The translations under genes and the position numbers were made by a program. The notes beneath the pieces were generated by a model. The model was not told the DNA's origin. It saw only the letters and a program-made list of their open reading frames with translations, and searched no databases. 64,000 nucleotides of DNA, taken from contig CM082597.2 of the NCBI GenBank assembly GCA_040954595.2, forward strand, positions 1,798,001-1,862,000. Direction: 5' to 3'. This document shows positions 50,802 to 62,200 of this stretch, in pieces. The first letter of the stretch is position 1; each line of letters begins with the position of its first letter. The stretch comes from Balanoglossus misakiensis. Lineage: Eukaryota; Hemichordata.

Positions 50802-53280
50802 ATGGAGGCCAAAACGTACAGCGGCAACGATTACCACGAGCATTTTCATCCGGATAGCTACCTCAAACATTACTACGGATCAGCTGAGGGACCGACAGAA
50901 GAAGAAGAGGGTGTAAATCCCTTTATATTTCAGAGTCTGCACCGAATTTTCCATGAGGGTGAGTTCATATTGCATGTTTCACGATAGTTTTAAAATAATC
51001 TGCTTTTTGGACCAATATAAAACGTTATTTTTTTTCCGCGGAGCTGTAAAATCCAACAAGTTGTCTCTATTTTCGCGACGAGTTTAGTATCCCATAAATT
51101 TTATCAGTCACTGTACATCTCCGGTTCTCATCACTAGATAAGAATAAATAGACTGACCCTCGCTCAAATTTCGTGGCAACATCGAATAGTTTGTTGTACG
51201 ATCTCTCTTTGGAAAGAGCAAAAATATTGAGGATCGAAGCGCGTCCCCCCCAAGCACCTCAGAGCTGGAACCCCCTCCCCCCACACCCCAACCGATTCGC
51301 ATTCCAAAGGACTCAACGGACACCTGACTTACGGGGCACCCGTATCTTTTCTCCGGTCGCCACGGATCGTTTTCATCTGAGATTCATTACACTCCTGGCT
51401 TGAAAGCCGCGCCCCATAGCGACCGCTTAAAGATACGGGCGCCCCATCTTAACACCGAGTCGCAGGTAGGGCCTGCTCCACACACGCAATCTACTGTATG
51501 TATGCCCACCTGTTGTTAGAGTGTGGATCAATTGAAATGCTCTTTTTCGATAAGCTGACACTGACCTAACAATCAGTTGGCTCAGTGTTGACTTATAGCG
51601 ACTCGTTTCCCGACAGCCTGTCCGTTATACCTGTAGACTCGCTTGCTTCTGCTCATGTGACATGTGCTAACGTTTATATAATTAATGCAAATGAGATGGG
51701 GGTACTAAATTTGCCGATCCAAGCTCGCTTTGGACCGGGGTTAAATCTAGAGGTGAATAGGATTGAACAGACCCTCGCGAATGGCTACTCGAGATTTGAA
51801 TAGATACACGATAATTTCTTTGTATTGTCGCAGATTTATCATATAGTCAGACGGGTTCATAATCCCTAATTTTCAGGAACATCCGATGATGAACTTTGCC
51901 ACGCATCTTCGCCGGCCGAAATTGCAAGGCCCAGTCTACCAGCATAATGGGTGACCTAAAATAGCTCTATCCGTTAATTTTTGTCATGTCATCTACTGGT
52001 ACGCTACACAGAACATAATAGAACTAAACGAAATGAAAAATGGAGTAATAAATTTATGTTAGAAATACAGAAATAGGAAAAAAACGGGCATTGCATGATT
52101 AATGCTGGGATTATTATGAGTACATGTATCAACTTCGCACGTTAAAGAGTAACTTTAAAAATACACATGTCAGGATTTGAAGCGCGTTTAGCGGACAAGA
52201 AGAAAATAAATTAGTTATTAATGTCAAAAGATATGCCATGTCCACACTGGTCAGGTCTCGAACACGCACCTTGTCTATTGAGGGAATCATTTCAGATTTC
52301 ATGTATAATATATGCACTATGGTTGATTTCAGAGGGCGTGTCTGGCGATCGTTTGATCGACATCGGGACAGGTCCGTGCATCTATTCCTTCGTGTCCGCC
52401 TGCGCAAACTTTAAAGAAATCATCGCCAGCGACTTCACCGAAGCCAATCGCAGCGCCCTCAAGCGGTGGGTTAACAACGAACCTGGTTGCTTTGATTGGA
52501 CGCCAATAATCAAGCACGTGTGCAAGTTAGAAGGCCACGGGTGAGTATCTGCCTGTGATTTACTATGTAACTGTCTATGGCCGTTATCCTTGAATAGTGA
52601 ACATTAGATACATTGTTACCTTCAATTTACATACGCCTATACATGGCTGAAATTGCTTAACTGAGCGTTCTAAACAAACATATGGTGGCGCTCTTTTCTC
52701 GCGTGTTCTACCCAATGAAAATCTGTGATTGGCTAGATCTCAATTTGTTATGGTAACTAGCTATATTTGCATAGGTGACCGTATACTGTAATGTGACTCG
52801 TAGGGAGTTGTCTTGTATCGGACAGATTCTCATACCTTAATAAAACTGATGTTTTCCGACAGTGATGTTGAAGAACGTACGAAGAAACTTCGGGAAACCA
52901 TAAAAGATGTCGTTCACTGTGACGTCCACCAAACCAATCCTCTTGGTGATGTCAAAATGGCGCCGTTTGACTGCCTGACGACTTGTTTCTGTCTGGAAGC
53001 GGCGTGCAACACCAAAGACGAATATCTGAAGTGTTTGAAGAACATAGCGTCCCTTTTGAAAAGTGGTGGCACTTTCGTGCAGATCGGCGAGCCGTTGAAG
53101 TTTTACCAAGTTGGCGACAAGCGATTCGCTGGTTTTGCAGCCGATGAAGAGTTCATCAAGTCTGCGCTGAAACAGACTGGGTTCACCGATCTCGACTGCC
53201 GTTTCCGTAAACGCAGCGCCGATGCAGGGAAAAACATTGACTATGAGTTCACTATGGCCATTACTGCCAAAAAGATATGA
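50802..53280 (+). CDS. NNMT/PNMT/INMT-family SAM-dependent methyltransferase, copy 2
   Basis: Exons 50802-50958, 52333-52540 and 52863-53280 give 260 residues. Exon 2 is exactly 208 bases in both copies and the intron phases (1 and 2) are the same, so the genes are tandem duplicates. Motif I is RLIDIGTGPCIYSF, identical to copy 1. The N-terminus has YLKHYYGSAEGP and FIFQSLHRIFHEG, and the C-terminal half has FDCLTTCFCLEA, GGTFVQIGEPLKFY and TGFTDLDCRFRKRS. The loop after GGT has a glutamate (IGEPLKFY) where copy 1 has isoleucine (VAIPLKFY), in the region that contributes to substrate binding in the family. Intron 1 is 1.37 kb, far longer than the 181 bases in copy 1. Substrate is unknown. Confidence 0.87.
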
Positions 53281-53471
53281 TCGTTACAATATCGCTTTTC
53301 CCTGACTGACACCATCGTCTATCTCGGTGACGTCAACTTCTAAAAAAATAGTAGTGCAAAAGTTTGTTTTATGAAGCTTGCAAATATGTAAAATTAATAC
53401 AAATGAATTATCCCTTTTCATATTCTTTACTATAAAGATTGTAATTAAAAATTATATTCTAAATGAAACAA

Positions 53472-53477
53472 AATAAA
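53472..53477 (+). terminator. Poly(A) signal of methyltransferase copy 2
   Basis: AATAAA lies 192 bases after the stop codon on the plus strand, a normal 3' UTR length. It faces the HAUS5 poly(A) signal on the other strand. Confidence 0.6.
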
Positions 53478-53506
53478 TGCAAGGGAACTTAATGCGTGTA
53501 TTTATA

Positions 53507-53512
53507 TTTATT
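53507..53512 (-). terminator. HAUS5: Poly(A) signal of HAUS5
   Basis: On the minus strand AATAAA lies 184 bases beyond the HAUS5 stop codon. Cleavage would fall near 53,490, almost at the same place as the end of the convergent methyltransferase transcript. Confidence 0.6.
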
Positions 53513-53517
53513 TAAAT

Positions 53518-53607
53518 TAGTATGTATGTATGTATGTATGTATTGAATGTATTGAATGTATGTATGTATGTATGTATGTATGTATGTATGTATGTATGTA
53601 TGTATGT
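53518..53607. repeat. ATGT tetranucleotide microsatellite
   Basis: The tract TATGTATG repeats for about 90 bases and is interrupted once by TGAATGTATTGAATG. It lies in the HAUS5 3' untranslated region as predicted from the poly(A) signal. Confidence 0.95.
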
Positions 53608-53695
53608 TACAATGGTGCAAGACTATTATACACTGTGATATAATTCTGCTGTATCCTGTGCTGTGAATGCATGTTCTTTCTCTCTGTTAATCATT

Positions 53696-56600
53696 TCAGC
53701 ATTGGTCACCTTGTGCTGCGATCACACTTGCGTCCAAATAGCCCGCAGTCATTCTCTGCTGCAGCAGTTGTGTCGCAGCTGCCGTCCAATGGTCCTTGAC
53801 TTGTTGGAATGTTCTGTCGTCCACTCGTATCCAGGTTACGAAGTTCTGAGCCGGCTGCTCCCACCTGCGAAGATGTGATCAAAGTTTTGGACACGTTATC
53901 GACAAGATACACTAAAGCATCAATATCTGCCTTTTGCATTAGTTTCTTGATATTTTTCTCAAACTTAGAATGGTCCATTTGAATGACCTGATAGCAATCT
54001 GAATGAGAATTATTGCGAATAAGTGTTTTTGTTTTTGTTGCTTTGAAAAATAGGTAATTTATTTGGAAAACTATATACTCACCACTCTTGCACCTGTCTT
54101 CGTATTCTGCTGAGCTTTTCTTTGGCAGGGACAACTTCAGATAGTCGCTGCTCTAGGACTGGTAAAAGACGACGTTTCTGTTCTCTTTCATGGATTGACA
54201 TTTCGTCACTTAAACCTAAACAAATATCATATCATATTATATCATATCATATCATATCTATAGGTTATGGAGAAAAAAGTATTGAAGTAATCTTCTCTCT
54301 TTGGAATATATACAATGTCGGCAATTGAAAATTAATTTGTGTTACATTCTTTGTTTGGACAAATTATTCTGAAATAATCATATCATATCATATCATATCA
54401 TATCATAATTTAATCGAATGACTTTACAGATATTTGGTTGGGTGTGGTTTCGTATAAACCTGCTGCAATGAAAGTGTTTTACATGAACACACATACGTTT
54501 TATGTCATCAATTCTTGCGGCTGACTGCATCCCAGTGATCGTAACTTTGAGTTCTTCCTGTGATGTGATCAATGATGTAACGTCGTCCATTTCTATCTTC
54601 ATTGCAATAACCTTCGGCAGAAGACATTCTGGGGCCTGCAATTTTAATAAATCAAAAGAGATTTCAGCCTATTAATATTAGATTAAGAGAGTTCAAAATG
54701 CTTTGTTTACAGGTACATGTACATTAGCAGGGTATTTTTGTTCTAAAACATTGTTCCGAATTTCAACTCAATTTATGCTCACCTTATACAGAGGAAATCT
54801 AAGTGAATTCAGCGCATGTTGGACGGAACTATCGGCCATGTTGGATGATTGTGTCTCAAGTCTGTTAATGGATAGGTTTCTTACAGCAACTGTTCTTTCA
54901 CTAAAAGATGAAAAATAAGATTGTATCACACTCCCAGACTACAAGATACAACAATAAACTATTTCATATTCAGTAGTTTCCTTTGACAGTTTTTCAACAG
55001 ACACTGATATCTATCTATCTGCAGTGATTGCTGTTGTATGCTCCACTTCGCAACAGTTTCTAATTTTGGCATCTCAAAAAATTTGGTCACAGTTAAGTCG
55101 TCAAACCTCTTTTTTGGGAGATGATACTTTCTAGTTTTTGCTGGTGCTTATCAAAAACTAAAAAGTAACATAGTCAGGTCTATCTTGTGCGTAGCGAGGG
55201 TGGGACTAATAGAAGGGCTTAATAGAAAGATTAAATGGTACTCACTCATCTAAACATGTCAGCATCAAATTGGGAAGAGAGAGAGAAAGGAACTTCTCTG
55301 CCTCAGCTTTGACATGATCATGCATGTCAGTAACCATGGAAACTACACCGGCTTCATGACTGCATAAGGTGTTCTGGATATACTTCAATAACTGAAATGT
55401 AAAAAAAATAATAAAAACATATTATGAAAGTTGTGATAATGGTCAATATGAGTGAAAATTAATAATAGATTTGAGACAATGGCTTTTCAGCCATAAGTAT
55501 CACATTATGAATACAAAATGAGGGAAATTAATATTTAATTTTACATGTACTAACCACTGCATGCATAGTTAAAACGAAAGAACTGTTGACATTATAACTT
55601 GATGGCGGTATATCATATGACCCACGTAACCTTTACTCAGTGTCACCATCGCCATTTTCCAATAACCAACCTGCTGATCGGATTTAAGGTTTCTTTTTTT
55701 CTTTTCATTTGACACTGCTTTTTATTTAATGCAGGCGAGAGGCAGGCTAACCTGACTTGTACAATTTCTGTGATATATTCGAGGTAAGCTGTGTTTAACT
55801 GTACTTTAAAGACAACTTCAGTGGCCGGTCACCACCGGTCGAGTATAGAATTTGACCTTGAGGAGATGATCCCCTGTTATGGCTTCTATTTTGACGATTA
55901 GTTTGTTTCATTGTCCAGGAACATGGCTTATTTAGTTTCACCGGCTGAAGTACAACCACTATGGGAACTACTAGGTAAATGGACGCCAGGCAGCCTGCCT
56001 GTCTACCATCTCATCAAGAACAGTTGCATCTCGGACAATCAGTGGCCTTCCATTCAAATCTACACAGACAGCAATAATCTGGAAACGATAACCAGCGTCG
56101 TCTGCAGCTGCCAGAACCTGGACCCAGCAGAGTTCGGGCGGTGTTATTATTTATTTTCTAGAGATAACGAGAAACTGCAGACTCTCCTACAACAGCCTGG
56201 TGTCATAGACTGGACTAGCGATAACATCCTGTGTTCGTTGCTGCCAATATCGGCTCTTCCGGTGCTCGTGGATGTCGGGAGAGATCACGGCTTAATGCAG
56301 GCATCAGTCGAAGAGATGTACCACACGTACACGCTCGAGAACATAGACACTGTATGCGAGACAGTTTCCAGTTACGAACTCCCACCGAATTTCTCCATCG
56401 CGCCGCTGCAAAGCGAGCATTCGAGTTTGTTGCAGAGCACGTGTCAGTACGGAGCATCTCCCTCGGTGGCACGGTTCCAGAGAGTCATCCAGTACATGCC
56501 TACGCTTGCCATCTATAACGACAAAGGCAGGCCGGTTTCATGGGCCCTGATCAAGGAAAGCGGCGACCTGGGAATGACCTACACCACGGCAGAATTCCAG

Positions 56601-59099
56601 GAACACGGATTCTCCAGCATCGTGTTGGCAAATCTGATCAAACTTGTCATGGAGAAGGGAGAAAGTGTCTTTATCGTAATCGGCGACAACGACACTGCTT
56701 CCATTCTCCTTCACACAAAGCTCGGATTCAAGCGTCATGAGGATGTAGTCACGGCTTGGTTTACTCTGACCAAGTAAACATGCGATAAATCCCCCCTCTC
56801 CCTATCAATTGCTGAATACTCCCTTACAAGGGACTAAGTACTTGTATTAACTGCAACAATGTACATCATTGCAAACAATATGGTTGTTACTTTGTATTAC
56901 ACTGTAGTATAACTGCTACAATGTACATCATTGCAAACAATATGGTTGTTACTTTGTATTACACTGTACTGTAACTGCTACAATGTACATCATTGCAAAC
57001 AATATGGTTGCTACTTTGTATTGCACTGTAGTATAACTGCAACAATGTACATCATTGCAAACAATGAGGTTGTTACTTTGTATTACACTGTACATTATTG
57101 CTATTTTTCTAAATAATTTGTATAACAGAAATTGTTTTACAACTGAAATATGCAAGAAATGTTTTATTATAATGAAATCTGCAATAATTGTTTCATTCAA
57201 ATTTTGCAAATCATAAATTAATTGTAATATTTTAAACAATTATAATATTCACTTTATAATAAATAATTGTATCAAAGGATTGTTTCAGATTTTGTGTTAT
57301 GGTGTTGTGGGGACAGCAGCCATAATGTTTGTTCAGATATTTTTTTATTTTGTATCTTATGAGGTTTCTGGTTCTACTTCCTAAATTGTATTCAATTGCC
57401 CTTACTTATACAGTGCGCATGAAATATGGACGGAAGCAAAAGCAGTCCACTATTTGAATGCGTCAAATGTAAAATTTGCAGAACATTTGGATTGGATATA
57501 ATGTTTGTACACACAAAATTATGCATTGGCCTTAAATTTGGATATTAGATATACCAGATATATATATAATACTATGCAATATGTTTAACCAAAATCACAG
57601 TGTACACATTTAAACAATTATTTTATATTATTTATTCCCATTACATTTTATTTCATTAGGTTCATAGTGGTTTTGTATTTCTTTTCTTTATTTTGACATT
57701 TGCATTTGTTTTTATTTTCACTTCAACAGTTTGTTGTCAGATTAAGTTGGTAATTAGGTTTCAATAAATATATCATTTACTTTGAAATGTTGGCGACTTT
57801 CAACTCATGAAAAGGTGATTTTGCGACTGGTGTTTGATCTCCACAGAATTAACAGACAACTGCCGCCACAATCTTACAGTCTCAAGTGTTGAAGACCCGA
57901 AAATGAACATCCAACCTTGTAGTTATAGTTGTACACTCAATTATTAAACTTGAAATATAAACCTACAATCGGATGTCTTACCTGTTGTCGACGTTCTTCA
58001 AGCCTTCCTTTGGCATCATTATTCTGTTTCAGCAACACATGCATCAAGTTTTGATTGGCTTCCTACGAGAATTACAAGAAAAAACAACAATGAACAATGA
58101 GGTTTGGGGGAATTTTACTAACTACTTCTGGGCCCAGTTAGAAAGAAGGAACTGAACCTACCACCACTTTGTTGAAGTTCTGTATTTTACTGTACTTCTG
58201 TTGCAGAGTGGCTCTCTCTTCTTGGTTTTTCGTCGCTTTGCCTTCCAGATTTTCGACCGCGGCGTCCAGATGCTCGACTAGCGCCCTCTGTGATGCCAAT
58301 TCGACCCCCGCATCGTGCACTGCCCTGTGAGGCAAACAGACACAAGAGATTTGGTGTTTGTTCAAGTAAACATAATTCTGGCTGCATTAAATAGGTTTGT
58401 ACTTCCTGCTAGGAGCTCAAATCACATTATAATAAGTGCATTCTGGGTAAAAGGTCAACAACTTACTGTTGCAAGAGTAGAAAAAATGATAGGCTGGCTG
58501 TATTTTATGTCTTCCTTTGGTCGAACATTTCGGCCATCTTGAAATCGTGTCGACCATATGAGATTTTCATCCTCCACTCTTTAAACTCTTAGTACTGTAC
58601 TGCAATAGCCCAACTTGCTTGGAAATATTTAGAAACCATTACTTACTTTGCCATTTCCAAACACCCTCCTTGTCCATGATAAATCTTCATCAACATTTCA
58701 TTGACCTGGTCCTGCAGGATTGAAAGGTTCGCTCTTGCATTCTGTGATTGCTGTAGGAATTTCTCTTGCTCCACAAACTGTAGAATGTGTTCATTTTGAG
58801 CATCCTAGGGTGACAAAAAATCACAAGTTAAACTCACAGCAAATCTGGTGACCGGAAGTGCTGTTTTGAGCAGCCAATCTTGTAGTTGTATTATGAAGTA
58901 AATAATTGTTACCTACCTCGAGCAGTTTACGCACAGTCTGAGATACACTGGGCTGGCTGGACAGATCATGAAGGTTGCCACTTTCATACTTAAATCTGTG
59001 GACAAGATAATACTACCATTGTAATACTCGCACAAGAGACACTGTTTAGTCAAGAAAACATTCTTCTCATTATCCTTCTAAAATATTGTACTGTCTTTA

Positions 59100-59130
<31 letters not shown>

Positions 59131-59220
59131 CATACATACATACATACATACATACATACATACAAACATACATACATACATACATACATACATACATACA
59201 TACATACATACATACATACA

Positions 59221-59253
<33 letters not shown>

Positions 59254-62200
59254 TACACGAAACCTACTTGAGTTGTTCAATGTCCCTGTTGATGTCAATC
59301 CGTGGTGTCATTTCTCGTAAACTGTTCGCTGACTGCCCCGCATTGTCTGCCAATGAAAGGACCACTTTCCCAGCTTTGTAATCCCGCAGTATGTCCTACA
59401 TTGAACCGAAAAAAATTCACGGTATATTTCAATATTTACTATCAGAATCCAGCTACAAGATTACAATTTCTTCTATCTTTTGAGATGGTTGATTAATTTA
59501 AACTCTATTAAACAATAAAGAAAAGAGTAAAAAGTAGCACTTTATATGGTCTGGAATATTTCTAGTTGACTAGTTGGTTCCAGTAATATTGCGAAAAATA
59601 TGATGGAAAGGTTCCCTCACCTCAACTTTGGTCCATAAGTGATGTCTCTTCTTTTGTCTGTGTGTAAATTGGATTTTAAAAATTGTTTACAATCACCAGA
59701 GTAATGTAATTTTACCACAGATCATTAAAATGTATGAAAACAAGTCTTTTAATTTAGATTTGCACCTTAGCTAGACAGGCTTTCGTGTATGATCATGGCC
59801 ATGCATGTGTGTGTGTGTATGCACGCGCTTGTGTTTGTGTGTATGTGTGTGTGTGTGAGAGATTGTGCCAGTGTATACTTACAAGACTGCTTTGTCCGCA
59901 AACTGTCCCCTGACTAATTGCTGATGAAAGGAGGCTATGGCTTCATATCCTTCTCTTACACTTCTCTGATGAACAAAAAAAACGACAAGGAAAGAAGTTA
60001 CTAAAACTGAGGTTCATCTTGTGTGCACAGAGACTCTGGTTACAGAAATTTTATACAGTCAATGAGATAAATGCAGTGTGCTGTCCTTACAACAGACAAG
60101 ATGGCGGCGAACATAGTCTGTGTCAGTAATCGGGAAGACGGCAAATCTAACGTCTACTTATACGGTGTGCATGAATATGGATGGAAGCTAGCTTACCCCA
60201 CAAGCAGTCTCTAACACAGGAACATTACCCTCGTCTTCATTAGCAGCTTGTTTACTGAAGTAAAGGGTTTCTGAGTAGGATTTACTGCAATAAGAAGTAG
60301 GGACAATAAACATTAAATGAAGGAACAGAATTAACAAAGTGGTGCTGCCCATGATCATCACCATACATAATCATCATCATCATCATCATCATCGTTATCA
60401 TCATCATCGTTATCATCATCATCATCACCACCACCACCATTGAAACCTGCGTTATATGATTACTGATTTTCCCAAGAGCTCTCACTCAAACGCTCACCTT
60501 TTCTGCTTGTCACATTTGTTCGTCATCTCCTTCATTTCATTGCTGTATGCATCATATTTCTCAGTGGATGCCTTACATTGACCGGAGTACGCTGACAGTA
60601 ACGTGGTCTGATGTTTCACTTGACGTGTCTTCTCACAAGCTTGTCTGTATTCCCTCTCTGCAATGACATTTTAAAGCATCATTACTGTATCTTTTCACTA
60701 TATTTCCTTATTTTTTGTTTTCTGTACCTACTGCAGTTTTTTGGTCAAATCCCTGATGCATGATGAAATGCCCAGTATCCAGCTTACAAACACAACCTAT
60801 ATGTATATAGTCACAATTGTTACTGTGCAAAATTTGAAATCAAGACTGGACTAGAATACATATACCAACAATAACAATAGTCGTTACACTCATAAGGCTA
60901 TGTTGACAAGGTGTATTAGCATGCTGTTTGGAGTAGAAAAAGAAACAACTTTTGTTTTCTCACCAGTGTTGATGATTTCCTTCTCCACTCTCTGCACCTC
61001 TCCTTCCAGAACTCCCACGTCTCGGAGCGACACGTTAACCTCAGCTTCCAACTGCCGGAGTTGCCGGAGCAGATCGTCCCTCTGCTGGGAATACTCCCCT
61101 TTTCCGTGTCTGGGATTTGGGAATCAAGTCAAGGAGCACAACCCCGAAAATGCGGAGGAGGGGAAAGGGGAGGGGGAACGTTGTGCACAGTATAAATAGT
61201 ACATGTACTAATCCAGTGACAATATTTTATTTACTCAGGCACTTAATGTTCATTCTTATCTTTAAGTTAATTAATTTTCCAGGAATAACCACAATCATGA
61301 CAGTATCTTCAAGACAAACTGTTCAGTAAAATTACTGTCTGATCGGAGTAACGTGCAAAGCGCCCTCTATCGACCAGCACATTACTGTCCATTTCATAAA
61401 TTTCAGCCAGAAATGTCACAGAACTTTTGTCACAGGCAGGAAAGACTGCAAAAGACATGACACGTACGCAGAAATCTGAACACAAAAGATTTGCAAGGTT
61501 ACAAGGCCGGCGTTCTATTTTTGCCGATAAATCTGACAACCCTGCCGGTCTGGCATTGAAAAAGGTTTCCTGACTAGAAGCGCAGAAAGAGAAAAAGACG
61601 ATAATAAGGAGTTGGACCTTGATGTGCACGTTGCCATAGACACCAAGAGAGTCCTCTCCCCAAAGGGCAAGGTTTTTATTTTTTTTTCAAAATGAAATCT
61701 CAAAAAAATCTAAGATTTCACCAAATCTATGACTTGGAAACTAAACAATAGCACCAACAGATGACTCAAGAAACTAAAAATTAGTGATGGCTGCAAAAAC
61801 ACTGCAAATCAGAAATAAAAATCTGATGTGAAGATTTCGTAAAACATATATTTAAATAGTGTGGCCTCAGGATCTAATGATTCTCTCAAGCCACTTGGAA
61901 ATAAATTGGATATCTCCCACGGCAACAGGCCACACAAGGTCGCACTGACCACCAAGCACCCACATTAATAAGGTCTCAGCCTTAATTAATAAGTCCATTT
62001 CTTCTCGTTATCTGACATCTGAGGAAAATTACGATCATTATGGAAACATTAGACGGAAAACCCACCCAGAGGGAAATCAGTGATGGAAAGGGCAACTGAT
62101 ACATGCCAAGATTTCTCCACTGCAAACTGAAAATCACCCATTCTTCCTTTCCTTGTTTTCAATGTGACAAACTGACACTCAATAAAATACTTCAAATCTT

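Larger units (their letters stand above)
55392..57981 (-). other. HAUS5: HAUS5 intron 12 (hosts the GLYAT-like gene)
   Basis: This 2.6 kb intron runs between HAUS5 exons 12 and 13. Besides the nested acyltransferase and its tandem-repeat 3' UTR it holds only AT-rich sequence. Confidence 0.85.

Noticed and set aside
53706-54134. 142-residue minus-strand frame reading from HAUS5 exon 16 region through to the last exon
   Set aside because: It runs through intron 16. The phase-correct join uses the acceptor before 53864 and ends with EWWEQPAQ, matching human HAUS5; the longer frame does not.
55911-55922. Upstream TTG start giving four extra residues on the GLYAT-like protein
   Set aside because: A splice acceptor (CCAG at 55915-55918) lies between the TTG and the ATG, and animal genes rarely start at TTG; the ATG at 55923 is preferred.
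59050-59298. Open frames of repeated YVCM or HTYI on both strands
   Set aside because: Produced by the CATA microsatellite, not coding.
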